From NCBI RefSeq assembly GCF_019279795.1, contig NC_056743.1:626781914-626845913 (forward strand): a stretch of DNA of 64,000 nucleotides, read 5' to 3'. The position numbers were made by a program, and so were the translations under genes. Positions 43,950 through 55,839 of the stretch are shown piece after piece. Every line of letters begins with the position of its first letter. Within the stretch, counting starts at the first letter, position 1. The stretch comes from Protopterus annectens (Eukaryota > Chordata > Ceratodontiformes > Protopteridae). A model generated the notes under the pieces. It was not told the origin of the DNA, did no database searches, and saw only the letters and a list, made by a program, of their open reading frames with translations.

Positions 43950-45200
43950 TCTTCTAATTACTGCTTAGACTCCTATCCCTCTGTGTCCTAACATTCAGCT
44001 AAGCACCCATCCAGCTCTTCATTATTAAGTTAGATACTAAACCCTCCAGTTTTCCAGTCTCCTATGTGGTACCAATTCAAAAGCCTTGCTAATGCTCATG
44101 TCCATTACAGCTGTTGATATTTCCCTGTCATACTCGTCTAAAAATTCAGTCCTAAATCAGGTATGACTGACTGCTTCTAGCCAAGAAACCACACTGGCTG
44201 TTCTGGTGGCTGGTGTCCACTACTAGTGCTACTAGCTTTTCCCTCAGATTTTCATTTTCTCTCACTCTTAAGCTAACGTACCTGCAACTTCCTTGACTTT
44301 TTTTGACATATCGCTCACACCTTGTACAAAGGTATCACCGCTTGATGTCTTCATCTCCACAGGCACTTCTACACCTGCCAGTCATCTGCTGAAGATCTCC
44401 ACTGGGAAACTTTGAACACAGTGGTCAAAATTCCAAATACTCGCAGGTAAGCTTATCTGGTCCTTGTTCCATTACCCTTCAACAAGAGTAGTCATTTCCC
44501 TCTAAGCCACCTCCGCTTTATTTGTTGTGTTGTCTACTGTTCTTCCCTTCCTGCTGTACCTATTACTCAGCATGGCAACCTTCCTTGCTTTCTTCTGTGA
44601 ACACTGTAGCAAAGTATTCATTCTTTAGCTCCATTTTCCCCAGCCTTCTGTGATCTTCTCATCTTTGCACAGCCTAGCTAGTTCTGGCTCTCTTCTTCCT
44701 GCTAACATACTTAAAAGGCACTTGACTCCTCTTCTTGAGTCCTTCCGCTAACCCCTTCAACTTCAGTCTTTGCTGCATTTTGCTAAACTCCTAAAAATGT
44801 TTCCACGTCACCCATCTCTTGTATGTTTAGTCCTAACTGCTAGTCTCATATTAAGGTCTTCTCCATTTGATTTTCTGTCTCTTCCTCACACCCGTGTCCA
44901 CGGTCCTGAGCACTTCACTCCTGACTCGAAGTTCTTCATCCTGACTTGATGCCCCCCTTTTTTTTGTAGACTGCGACTCTACCTCACCTCTCCCTTCTCT
45001 GACATTTGCAAAAATATAACCCATGGACTTTCATGTTCAACCCATTCCTGTCACTGATCCATGTTTCTGTGACACCAGCAATATTAATCTCTTTATGCTT
45101 CACTGCTTGTGTTTGCAGCTACTCTATTTTCATATCTAGACTCCTTGTACTACAAAGTGAGACTTCCCAGACATGATGCATATCATCCTTGCTTGTGCTC
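43950..45200 (-). pseudogene. Possible degenerate LINE reverse transcriptase remnant
   Basis: On the minus strand short stretches look like a non-LTR RT: AVMDMSISKAFELVPHRRL (about 44130-44075; palm motif A YxDFSKAFDxVPH type) and an upstream QCGF block near 44200. Stops and frame changes are everywhere, and the limits are guesses. Confidence 0.4.
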
Positions 45201-45929
45201 AGTACAAAAAGCCAGAATAATAAATCTCCTGATATGGAGGCTTTCCTGACACTCACGCACATTCTTGTATACAAGCTGGTCCCTCTCCACAACACTCCCT
45301 CAATACCAGGGTACTGCTATCACCCATTCAGACTTTTTTTTTTTTGGGGGGGGGGGGGGGACAAGAGGAGTATCTCACTTTTTAGCTATCCGAAGTTAAC
45401 CCATGCATAATAAGTCAGGATTTTGAATGACTTGACATCTTAAGTCATATTTAACAAGGTCAACTACCCCTTTCACTGTTAACTACAGTCCCTTTGAAAT
45501 GGCTACTGAGGAGTACATTAAGTACTTAGGTTAAGTTGGACTCCATGTCTATTAATTTCAATACTCAATTTCGGGCGACTACAATTATCTGTCAACCAAC
45601 TAAAAATTTTACACAACCAACAATAAGTATGCCTTATGTTCCAACATTTCATCAGTACCAACTCACTAGATCACAGTGACCCCTTTTCCAACCAGAGGGC
45701 ATATACTTAACCTTTTCCTTACGGAAAGTGGCATCTACACCAACTAATATCACAGGAGGTTAACAGGCTAATGGCCCTAGAGCCTTTTAAGCCTAGTCAT
45801 ACATGCTCCAATTTCCCCCATTTATCAATACCCACAGACTAGAATGGCTTTGGTATATAACTGTGCCTTAGAGCATCTACAAGCTGGCCCTCTCCATAAG
45901 GGATCCAGGTGACAAACCCGGGTGAATTT
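45201..45929. other. Unassigned intron-like sequence
   Basis: I see no gene or transposon motif. It includes a 12-T run followed by 15 G (45334-45360). Confidence 0.5.
45334..45360. repeat. Poly-T/poly-G homopolymer pair
   Basis: T at 45334-45345 followed at once by G at 45346-45360. G-rich tract length is often unreliable in assemblies. Confidence 0.85.
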
Positions 45930-47660
45930 GCAATTTCTCATCGATTGGTCCAAACTGCATTTGAACATGCTTAGAGAGGACTTCTGCTTCAAGTGAATGG
46001 GAAGTCTGTTCCAGAAAAAAGGGGTAATCGCAGAAACACATACCTGTCCCTAAAACATGCTTTGGTTACATCACAGAAATGGTTTATATCCTTAAACTGG
46101 GTAATTCTAGTGTTAGTTTTGTGATTGTATAGTAGGTCCATCAGGGTTGGATCAGAGGATGTCTTGTACATTACGCTCAGATTGCCCCTTAGTACTCTGT
46201 AGTAGACAGAATACAGGGACAGGGCTTTGAGGCGGTCTGCTTAGAATGCGTTATTTACACCCTGTATTCTTTTAGTGAGGAACCTCTGTAGCCACTCCAG
46301 CTGTTGCAAATGCCGGCCAAATACATGTTGAGGGGGTGCACTGTATTACATTACTGATCTAATTAGGGCAGAGTACAGTAGGACTATGATCTCTATATAT
46401 GTGGATGCCATGCCCTTACTTAAATGTTGTGCCACATAGAATAAAACTCTCAGCACTATGGACACATGGTGATTAAAGTTCAGGTTAATGTCAACCTGAG
46501 CTCCCATTTTTAGGGGAGTGTTATCAATGCTGTAACTTGCAGGGGTGGTCATCTTCCCAAAGGGTATAGTTATGTATATCTACATCTTTTGGGGATTTAC
46601 TGATTACACCCAATTTGCAACTGCCAGCAAATTTAGTCAGCCAAAGGCCCCCTACATTTGCCTTGACTTCAAAGTATATTCTGACCAGGAGCAGTCCCAG
46701 TACTGAGCCCTGTGGGACAGCACTAGTAACAAGCCTCTTAGTGAATATGGCTCCCCTTACCATAACTTCACGGGTCCCATCTGTGAACCATTTTGCTATC
46801 CATCAGGTGACATAGGGATTTAGGCCTAAAATCGTGAGCTGGTCTACAACACCAGAGTGAGGTATTGTAACAAATGCCTTTGTCAGGTGAAGGTAGACAC
46901 TATGTACCACTTTTTGCCCTCATCCAAGGCCCTAGTGACCTTCTCGAAGGAGTCCACCAGGTTTAGTAGGCATGACCTGCCCTTAACAAAATGGAACTCG
47001 GACGGGTCCAGTTTTCAAAGATTTCCTATGTCTTTTTCAAGTCGACAATAATTCTTCCCATGGTATTCCATACAAGACTTGTCTTATGGGTCCTGCAGCT
47101 CTCTGGGTCTGTTGATTATCCCCCTCTTGTAGGGGGATGACTGTTGGCAGTCCATTTCCTACGGATGGAACACATCTGAAAGGCTGTGGTTGAAGAGAGA
47201 TTCTAGTTGACCTGACAGGTCGTGTTTCAAGCTATTTATCAGACGCCCTAAAATATTATCAGGGTCCACTGATGCAGTGTTTTTAACTTTGGAGAGTGCA
47301 GTGAGGAAATGTTCTTTAGTGACAGATGGAGAAATGGTAAAGAGTATTTCCGGGGGGGTAATTGGAGCTAAATTTATTGGCCAGCAAATTTGCTATATCC
47401 TCTGGTTCTCTGCACGGACGTCCGTTCCATTTACTATTAGTTCAGAACACTGCTGGATATCCCCCATAAGGCTGCATACATAAGTGAAAAATGCCTTACG
47501 GTTATCCTTGGCCTAGCATGCTATTTTTGCCTCAAAGGTTGCTTTGTAGGACTTGATTAGTCCTCTGGGTTACTTGCGACTGATGAGGGATTCTTTTGTC
47601 TGTTGGGCACAGCCCTTCTATTTCTGAACAGGATTCTCCCTCTTTTGTTGTACAAATTAT
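45930..47660 (-). pseudogene. Degenerate non-LTR (LINE) reverse transcriptase
   Basis: Minus-strand order: AFFTYV (about 47510), LSKVKNTASVDPDNILGRLI (about 47310; the KSxGPDxI region), an EKVTRALDEGK-type stretch (about 46930), TSAVPQGSVLG (about 46710; motif B), KFAGSCKLG (about 46630; the FADDTKLG position, both Asp lost), LYSALIRSV (about 46370), LEWLQRFLTKRIQG (about 46290) and a C-terminal RLKALSLYSVYYRVLRG block (about 46220). This matches the CR1/Jockey-type plan from memory. Many frame breaks; an old relic. Confidence 0.75.
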
Positions 47661-47883
47661 TTATACCTTCTTGATCAAATCTGACCACAAACAGTCATCT
47701 TTTCACTCAAATTTACTACCACAAATTCAATTATATTCATAGGCTACTGAAAAGCCAACCATATTATTCCTGTGTGCAGGTCTAAAGAAATTCAAAGGTG
47801 CCTTTCCCTCTGCTGAACTGATTTTTTGAAGCCATCACATTTACCCAGGATTTTTGTAACCACCTAAATCAATGTACAGATAA
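47661..47883. other. Unassigned sequence left of DIRS H
   Basis: No motif recognised. It ends ACAGATAA, the AA side of the DIRS H target. Confidence 0.5.
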
Positions 47884-48090
47884 AGAACAGTTGTGTAAAG
47901 TCTTACCATAACCGTAGATGTCCTTCTCTTCCATGTTGCAGTATTCTTAGTGTGGGATTCTCCACCTCTGGTGACCCAAACGTCGGCTCCTATACAAAAA
48001 CTTAAGCCTGGTTGCTGTAGGTGCGTGGGACGTCACATGCAGGGCCATAAACCAGGGATCTTAAATGTGACATCTGCACGCACAGACCTC
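47884..48090. repeat. DIRS H right ITR
   Basis: AGAACAGTTGTGTAAAGTCT, then CTTCCATGTTGCAGTATTC and ACGTCACATGCAGGG. The left partner is outside the window, so its extent is estimated from the ICR and by analogy. Confidence 0.7.
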
Positions 48091-48251
48091 AGAACTTAAA
48101 TGCCCAGACAGTCCAGTAGTATGAACCAAATGATGTCCGCAAGAAGTGTGAAGTGCCATTTGCTGGGTAGTCCGATCCTAGTAAAGGTGGTGCTTCAGGG
48201 TGCAGTCTAAAAAGGTCAATAGGAATGAAGGGGGATAGGTGGGGGGGGGAT

Positions 48252-48345
48252 ACTGCAACATGGAATAGGAGGACAACTATGGTTATGGTAAGATTTTATA
48301 CAACTATTCTATGTTCTTCTATTCCCATGTTGCAGTATTCTTAGT
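48252..48345. repeat. DIRS H internal complementary region
   Basis: ACTGCAACATGGAATAGGAGG...TTATACAACTATTCT|ATGTTCTTC, with the junction at 48310/48311. The first half pairs with the right terminus; the second half predicts that the unseen left end terminates ...GAACAT. Confidence 0.82.
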
Positions 48346-48378
48346 GTGGTAGAGTGCCACAGCTTAGGAAGGAAGGGT

Positions 48379-49400
48379 GGAGGTAGAGGTAGCCGATTCC
48401 AGAAAGGCCTGTAGGACTGCCCTAGCAAACCCTACTCTGGCTCTGAAGATGTGGTCCAATCTGTAGTGTCTGGTAAAGGTATGTATAGAGGACCAGATGT
48501 CCACCTACAGAATGGAGGCTGTGTCCAGGCCTTTGAAGAAGGCTTTGGAGGATGCTACGGCCCTGGTAGAGTGAGCTTTTACTCCCTGAAGAAGGTCCTT
48601 ACCATGGAAGGAGTAGCAAAAGTAGATCGTTTTTCTGGTCCAGCAGGAGATGGTTTGTTTGGATACTGCCTTGCCTAGGACTCCTAATTGAAAGGATACA
48701 AAAAGCTGTTAGGATTTTCTGATGGACTTAGTTTTATCTAAAGAAAACCTCAGTTGCCTGTGCATGTCTAGGGAATGGAATATCCTCTCACGATCATTAG
48801 TAGGAGTGGAGAAGAAGGTGGGCAGGTGAATGGACTGGTTTAAAGACAGTTTGTTGCCCACCTTGGGCATGAAAGAAAAGCTGGTGCGCAGGGTCATCCT
48901 GTCCTTGTGGAAAACTGTGTAGGGTGGGCAGTCCATGACAGCTTGCAAATCTGACACCCTTCTAGCAAAGGTACGGGCCACCAATAGAACAGTTTTCCAT
49001 GTGCACATTTGGAGTGCTGCAGAGCTGGCTGGCTCAAATAGAGCCAGTGTGAGTTTTTCTAGGATTAAGTTAAGTCCCAAGGCAGTGGGACAGGTTTTCT
49101 TGGTGGTCTGATGTGCAAGACCCCTTTCAGAAACAATTTAACATGTAGCCTGGATAGCAGAGGGGGGGGGGGTCTAGGGTTAAGCAACCAGGGACTGCAG
49201 ATAGGTGAACTTCCACTGAAGAATATGAAAGGCCAGACTTGATAAGTTCACACACAAGTGAGGACTAGAGGGACATCCACTAGAAAGGGATCCCTATGCT
49301 TTTTCAGACATTTGGAGAATCTTTCCCATTTTGAAATGTAGGACCTCCTTGTAGGAGGTTTCTTGGCCTCCCTCAGGACTGAAAGCATGTCCGCTGAGTA
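48379..49400 (-). pseudogene. DIRS H tyrosine recombinase with stop
   Basis: Box I is in RTFARRVSDLQAVMD (48709-49080), with Thr-Phe in place of Thr-Ser before the Arg pair. The C-terminus, in another frame, has HSTRAVASSKAFF, then a stop, then WSSIHTFTRHYRLD with the nucleophile Tyr. All catalytic residues are visible, but the frame is broken. Confidence 0.78.
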
Positions 49401-51060
49401 GTGCTGTCTGAAGGGAGTTTATCACCCATTGCGTTAGGCATAACATCTGAAAGTGAGGATGAATGAGTGTTTCCTTCTGCTGTGTGAGTAGGTCCACCTT
49501 GTGGGGTAACCTGTGGTGACTGCCCTTGGCGATGTAGTAGGGGGAACCAATGTTGTCTTGGCCAGTAGGGAGTCACCAGCAAGATTTTTGGTTTGTCCTT
49601 CCTGATCTTCAGGACTTTTTGGAATGAGAGGGAAGGGGGGAAATGCATATAGAAACCACCCCTTCCATGAAATGTTGAAGGCATCCACTCTCCAGGCTAG
49701 TGGGGAGTGGTTCTTGATGCAGAATTTTTTCAATTGTCTGTTCTGGGGGTAGGCAAACAAGTCTACTTGAGGCATGCCTCACTGGTGGACAATGTTTAGA
49801 AAAACTTCCCTGTTCAACATCCACTTGTGATGCAGACAGAATGATCTGCTGAGAGCATCCGCTTGGTGGTTGTCATGGGATGGGATGCAGACTGCTCGCA
49901 GAGATAAGTTTTGTGAGGCTAGGTCCCAAATCTGCATTGCTAGCCTGCAGAGGAGCCAAGACAGAGTCCCCCCCCCCTTGTTGATGTACCACATGACCGT
50001 GGTGTTGTCTGTGAAGATTTGTAGGGGACCTGGCTGTAGAAGGGGGGAGGAAGGCTTTTAGGGTTAGATGAACTGCACTCATCTCCCTTACGTTTTTTGT
50101 TTTTCTTGCACCCTGAGGCCATTCATGGTAGCTCCCCAGCCCAGATCTGAGGCATGTGTGTGCATATGTTAAATTGGTGTAGGAGGTAGTAGAGAAAGGC
50201 TTGGGTTCATTTGAACCTGTTGAATCCACCACTGTAGTTCTGACTTGAGGCAGGGTAGGAAGGGGATTTGGAAGTCTACAGGGTGGCTGTGTTGGGACCA
50301 TACATTCTTTAGATACCACTGTAGCTTCCTCATGTGCATCCTGGCTAGAGGAAGCATGAGAATAGTGGCTGCCACAAGACCCAGAAGTTGCATGAATTGT
50401 CTTGTGACAGTTGGTGGGTCCAGATAAGATCCTGGAAGTGGTCTGTTAGAGAAAGCACCTTGTCTAGATGGAGGAATGCCTTCATCAGGTCTGTTCAGAT
50501 CCTGCATCCCAGGAAGGTCTTGTCCTGCTCTGGTGCAAGGGAAGATTTGGGGAGGTTGAGGGTGAATCCCAACCCTTGTAGTAGGGCCATGGAAAACTGA
50601 AGATGGCTTTTTAGGATGCTTTATTTCTCTGCCAGAATAAGTATGTTGTCTAGGTAGGGGATATATTTGAATGCCCTTGTCCTGCAGTAAGCTATGGCGG
50701 GAGCTAGGCATTTGGTGAAGACCCTGGGTGCAGTGGACAAACCAAAGGGCAATGCAGTAAACTGAAAGTAAGAACGGGGCCCAGCAAAACATTAGCACTT
50801 TCTGTGAGTGGGCTGTATAGGGACACGGAGGTAGGCCTTCTTTAGGTCTAGAGTGGCCATGAATGCTTGGGGTGGCAACAGTGGAAGGAGGGTCTGAAGG
50901 GATAGCATTCTGAGGGAAGGAACTTTTAGGAAGATGTTTAGAAAAGACAAGTCCAGGATTGGCCTCCATGGTCCATCCTTTTTCGGTACCAGGAACAGTC
51001 TTTAGTAGAAACCTTTTCCTTCTTGTCCTGAGGGGACAGGTTTTATTGTCCCATGAACCA
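49401..51060 (-). pseudogene. DIRS H RT/RNase H/methyltransferase-like polyprotein
   Basis: RT fragments at 50969-50169 with many frame changes; the active site reads IPYLDNI near 50650. RNase H includes MWYINKGGG (49994) and ADALSR. The methyltransferase-like block at 49775-49434 has QVDLFAYPQN and TPYWPRQHWFP. It is recognisably the same protein as in the other lineages. Confidence 0.8.
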
Positions 51061-52434
51061 GTAGATCCTGTATAATGTGAGGGATGCAGGGAAGTAAATA
51101 CTGTGGGAAGAAATAGCCAGGGAATTGTTATGGCTAGGCTTGTACAGGACCTAGGTCCAATAGTCTAGTACCAACCTATGAACCTATGGATAAGGTGTAG
51201 TTGTTTTTTGGGGGGAGAGGGATGCCCCGTGGTGTGGGCTTTTCTTTCCAAAAGAGAAAATATCTCCTTTCTACTACTGCCAGGACTCAGTGGTCTGAGG
51301 TGATAATTCTCCAAAGGATAAGGCAGTGTGGGAGATGGGCTGACGGGGGGAAAGAAGCAAAGCAGTCACGCATTCTTGGTACTACTTCTGTCCCGAAAGG
51401 GCTGTCTGTGGGTAGACTGAGAAGGAGCAGCCTGGAAGAGGCTTGCCTCCTGTTACCTTTCCTATGCCTGAATGACGTAGTAGTAGCAGTGGAAGGGATT
51501 CTGTGGACATAGTTAGTATTAGCTGGATAATTCCTGCAGTATTTTGGAATAGGAGACACTAGGAGGTGCTTAATGTCTTGTAACTCCTCGCTGTTCTCCT
51601 GAAAGTTCTTAAACAGTTCAGCAGATGGTTTGCCAAACAGGAGATTATCTAGTGTAGCATCCAGAATTTTAGATTTAAAATCTTCAGGCAACAGCTGTAG
51701 CCGGAGCCATGAGCATCTGTGAAGCACAGATGCAGATCTCAGAGAGGCCTCTGCTGCATCATAACTGCATCTAATGGAGTGTCTGGCTACTTGGGGTGCC
51801 AGGGCCAGATTTGATGCTGCTTCTGTCTTGATGGGGGAAGTCAGGCAGGGAGGACAGAAGAGTAGATGCTTGGGATACCAAGTCCAAGGCATACTTAATC
51901 ATATGGGGTTTGGTAATTAATGGCTCTGAAGGCTAGGGTGGAAGAGGTATAAGTGTTCTTACCCAGCCAGTCCAAGTTGTTGTTATCCTTGCCAGTAAGC
52001 AGAAGAAACGAGGATGGGATCAGTCTTGACTGCATGTCAGGGGTCACAGTTATGACTGCAGGGTCAGCCAAGGGGGGTTTCACTAGAAATTTGTAGTCAT
52101 CAGGCACCTTATAGAAATTATCTGGTCTCTTAGGAGCAGGTGGTTGAGAGTCTGGATTTTTACATGTAGAAGCAAATGCTTCTAGGTATGCAGGAATAAG
52201 TGGGGGATGGCAGACAGAGAGACAACTTGCAGCAACACAAAGTATCTTTTGAGTTTCAGTCATTTGGGAAGTATCCTATTTGAAATAGTCTTTCATTTTA
52301 GTAACGGCTTCTCCAAAAGTGATATCTTCTGGTGGACAGTCCCCTTCTATGGATTCCTCATCGGTGGAATAGTATTCCCGAGGAGAGGCTATTTGAGTTG
52401 AGTAAGTAACAGACTCATCTGATGAGGATGAGAA
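51061..52434 (-). pseudogene. DIRS H gag, C-terminal and middle part
   Basis: The C-terminal helical part at 51892-51287 (ARHSIRCSYDAAEASLRSAS, SKILDATLDNLLFGKPSAEL) aligns with HTLQCGFDALEASCRAA... and LDAPLNKDNLFGTKAEEVL of the other gag proteins. The middle region has PPAPKRPDNFYKVPDDYKFL (52263-51895) and DEESIEGDCPPEDITFGEAV (52458-52276). DIRS I interrupts it at 52434, so the zinc module is not in view. Confidence 0.8.
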
Positions 52435-52660
52435 AGTACAGTTGTGTAAACTTACCATAAATGCAGATGTTAGAGTGTATTCACTGTTGCAGTCATCACA
52501 CTTTGGTTATCTGCCTGCAGGTAGCCCTCAGTTGGACTGAATACCAGAGACTTAGTATTTCTGCGTCGGATGCTGTCGCTTCAAGACGTCAGGTCGTCAA
52601 GGGTATAAAAACGGCAGCCGACGCCATTACATCAGGTTTCCTTTTCCCAAATGTCAGGAG
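52435..52660. repeat. DIRS I right ITR
   Basis: Complete terminus, CACTGTTGCAGTCATCACAC, GACGTCAGG and TATA (GGGTATAAAAAC, about 52599-52610) then GCCGACGCCATTACATCAG. Provides the reference for what the DIRS D right end has lost. Confidence 0.83.
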
Positions 52661-52811
52661 CCCCCCAAATAGGGAGCTAAGTTATGGTGGGGAAAACACC
52701 ACCAGTAAAAAGTAAATACCAATACCAATAACCACGAAAGGGGTGAGTAATAGCCATATAAAGCAGAGAGAGAGAGAAAAAACACCAGGGGGCTGGAGGG
52801 AGGGAAACCAG

Positions 52812-52910
52812 GACTGCAACAGTGAATACACTCAAACATCTACATTTATGGTAAGTGTACACAACTGTACTATGTTCTTCGTGTTTCACTGTTGCAGTCA
52901 TCACACTTGG
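52812..52910. repeat. DIRS I internal complementary region
   Basis: GACTGCAACAGTGAATACAC...ACACAACTGTACT|ATGTTCTTCGTG, with the junction at 52871/52872. Confidence 0.85.
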
Positions 52911-52959
52911 GTGGATTCCCAAAGCTGAAGAAGGGTGGAGGCAGTCAAGGAGAGTTAGG

Positions 52960-53940
52960 GCTTGCTAGTATGCCTTGCAGGACTGCTGTTGCAAAACCTG
53001 CCCTGGTTTTTGAAAAAGATAGGCAGGTGGTAATGCTTGGTGAAGGTGTGTATTGAACTCCAGGTAGCAGCTTCCAGGATGTCCCTGGTAGGGACTCCCC
53101 TGAAAAATGCTGTAGAGGTAGATGTTGCCCTAGTGGAGTGTGTTCTGACCCCCTGAGGGTTGGTTTCCCAGGGTTCTTGTAGCAGAAATGGATGCAGTGT
53201 GTTATCTATTTAGAGATAGTTTGTTTTGAAATGGCCTTGCCCTCTGCCCCTGTTGCAAAGCTGACAAGTAACTGGTCAGATTTTCTGAAGGGCTTAGTCC
53301 TATCAAGGTAGATTCTGAGCTGTCTGTGCACGTCCAAGGAACGCAGGATCCTTTCCCCTTTATTTTGAGGATTAGGGAAGAAAGTTGGCAAATGGATGGA
53401 TTGGTTGAGGGCCACACTGGACACCACTTTAGGCATGAAGGAAGGGTTAAGTCCTGAGGGAAACCCTGTCAGCATGGAAAATAATGAAAGGTTCTACAGC
53501 CATCAGTGCTTGTAGCTCAGACACTCTTCTAGCTGAAGTGATAGCTAAAAGCAAGGCTGTTTTCCAAGAGAGGAATATTAAGTCTGCTGACGCAGCAGGT
53601 TCAAAGGGGGGAAGCATGAGCTTTTCCAGTACAAAGTTAAGGTCCCAAGCAGGGATGGGTGCTCTCCTTGGTGGCGTTAAGTTGTTTGCCCCTCTCAGGA
53701 ACTGTTTGATAAGAGGGTGTGTTAAGAGAGGTGGCTCAGTGTTATAATGAGACAAAATGGCTGAGGAATGTACCTTAATGGAGGAGAACAGGCCTTTGTG
53801 GAGTAGATCTGCTAAGTAATCTGGGATTAGAGGGAGGGAAGACAGAGTTGTGCCCTCTCCTTTAGAAAGACTCCAGAAGCAGAACCTTTTCCACTTATCA
53901 GCATAGGATTTTCTTTGTACTGGGTATTCTGGCTTCAAAA
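52960..53940 (-). pseudogene. DIRS I tyrosine recombinase with premature stop
   Basis: N-terminal half 53938-53447 (KSYADKWKRFC, TSARRVSELQALMAVEP); the next frame 53475-53206 ends SKQTISK-stop. Beyond that TAG the sequence is otherwise good: HSTRATSTSTAFFRGVPTRD, AATWSS and FTKHYHLP with the nucleophile. The stop replaces the Trp codon and is shared with DIRS D. A frameshift also separates the two halves near 53460. Confidence 0.86.
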
Positions 53941-55824
53941 ATGATGTCCAGCACCTGCTTGCTTAGGGTTGCTGGGGGAGAATTCAAAGAATAAGCCAGG
54001 CTGCAAGATTTAGGGTTTGCAGTTGTGGATGCAAAATCTGTCCCTCCTGCTGAGAGAGCAGGGTTGCGTTCTGGTGTAGGTGTCAGGGTGGCACCGGTGA
54101 CAGGCTGCGCAGGAATGGGTACCAGTGCTGGTGTGGCCAGTCCAGGGCAATCAGAATTTTCCTTGGTCTGTCCTGTCTTATCTTGAGTAATACTCGAGAG
54201 AAGGGGCAGAGGAGGAAAGGCATAGATTGAGAGATTTATCCACTAAAAAGATAGGGCACCCACTTTCCAGGCCCTGCTGTGAGGATTCCTGGTGCAGAAT
54301 TTGCTGAGCTGGTGGTTGTAGGGGGAGGCAAAGAGATCCACCTCTGGGGTCCCCCATTTCTGAATCAGAAGGTTGAAAGTGCTGGGCTCCAATTGCCACT
54401 CATGTGGGTCTAGCAGATTTCTGCTTAAGCCATCTGAAAGTGAGTTTTGTTTGCCTGGCAGGAATTGAGCTTGCATATGGACTTGCATGCCCAAGGCCGT
54501 GTGCCACAGGGCCATTGCTAACCTGCAGAGTGGGTAGGAGTGGGTTCCCCCCTGCTTGCTGATGTACCACATAACTGTGGTGTTGTCTGTTTTTATTAGC
54601 AGTTATCCTGGAAAGAGTAGGAATCTGAAACAGTTCTGCACAGCTAGCATCTCTTTTGGTTGATGTGTAGATGAATCTGACTTGGGTTCCAGTGGCCCTG
54701 AATGCATCGTCTGTCCATGTGTGCTCCCCAGGCATAGTCTGATGAGTCTGTGGTTAGGGTCTGGGCAGCATGGGGTTGAGAAAAGGGCAGTCCCTTGTTG
54801 TGGTAGCATACTTCTGCCCACCAAAGAAACTCTGTCCTTAGACAGGGTATGATAGGAATGACCGTTTTCCAGGTCATGAGAATGTTGGCACCAAAGACTT
54901 AAGTACCATAGAGGTTTCCTCGTATGCAGTCTTGCATAAGGAATTAGCAGTATACATGAAGCCTTCAGTATTTTTCTTGTGGATAGCTGAGTTCTGGTGG
55001 CTATTTGAAGTAGGCTGTCAGATAGACTTGTTTTTCTGAAGTGAGGAATGCCATCTGGGATGTTGTGTCCAAGCTTGCTCCCAGGAATACAATCTTTTGA
55101 CTGGGTACCAGTTTTGATTTATTTTCGTTAATGGTGTACCCCAAGATAGTGAGAAGGTGTTTCACAAATGTCTTGTGCTGTAACTGCAATTCCCGACTGT
55201 CCGCCTGAATCGGGCAATCGTCCAAGTATGGGAAAATTTGGATATTTCTTTGCCTGCGGTATGCAATGGCTGGAGCCAGGCATTTTGTGAAAACTATGCA
55301 CGCAGTTGATAGGCCAAAGGGAAGTGCAGAGAACTGATGATGCATAGATCCTGTCCTGAAACGTACATACTTCCTGCATGACTCCCTTATGGGGATGCGT
55401 AGATAGGCTTCTTTTAAGCCTAGGGTGACTAACCAGGCATCCTTGGCTAGCATAGGAAGAAGCTGTTGCAGGGTAAGCATTTTGAATTTTGGTACCACCA
55501 GGAAGGTGTAAAGAATTGAAAGATCCAGGATTGGGCGCCAAGAGCCCTCTATCCTGGGTACCAGAAGAGTCTGGAGTAGAATCCTTGACCCCTCTGTTCT
55601 ACTGGAACTGGCTGAAAAGCTCTGATATTGAGCAGGGAAGCTACTTGGCTTTGAGCCTCTGCCCACTGGTTTGGAGGAAGGTCAGGAAACCTGCTTAGGG
55701 TTGGCAGTGAATGGAAATTAAATTTGTACCCCTGGGATACAATGTTGAGGATCCACGAGTCCTGTGTGATGGACATCCAATTTTTTGCATGAAGGGCAAG
55801 TTTTCTTCCTAAGGGCATAAGCAA
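53941..55824 (-). pseudogene. DIRS I RT/RNase H/methyltransferase-like polyprotein
   Basis: The RT is in 55824-55549 and a 221-residue frame 55666-55001 with LGLKEAYLRIPI (motif A Asp to Gly), LPFGLSTACIVF (motif B Pro to Cys) and FPYLDDCPIQ. RNase H is at 54877-54400 (TDSSDYAWGAHMD, MWYISKQGG, LSDGLSR). The methyltransferase-like block is at 54350-54120 (EVDLFASPYN). Frames change at least three times. Confidence 0.83.
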
Positions 55825-55839
55825 TTGGGAGGGCTGGGG

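Larger units (their letters stand above)
47884..52434 (-). mobile_element. DIRS-like retrotransposon H (third lineage), 3' part
   Basis: Begins AGAACAGTTGTGTAAAGTC at 47884 and is interrupted in gag at 52434 by DIRS I. Its remaining gag and left ITR must lie beyond the window, after the stack I-J-K. The termini resemble the first lineage (AG-ACAG...CTTACCATAA), but the internal ITR sequence and proteins are clearly diverged. The RT motif reads YLDN and YR has a stop. It is the oldest member of the right-hand stack. Confidence 0.87.
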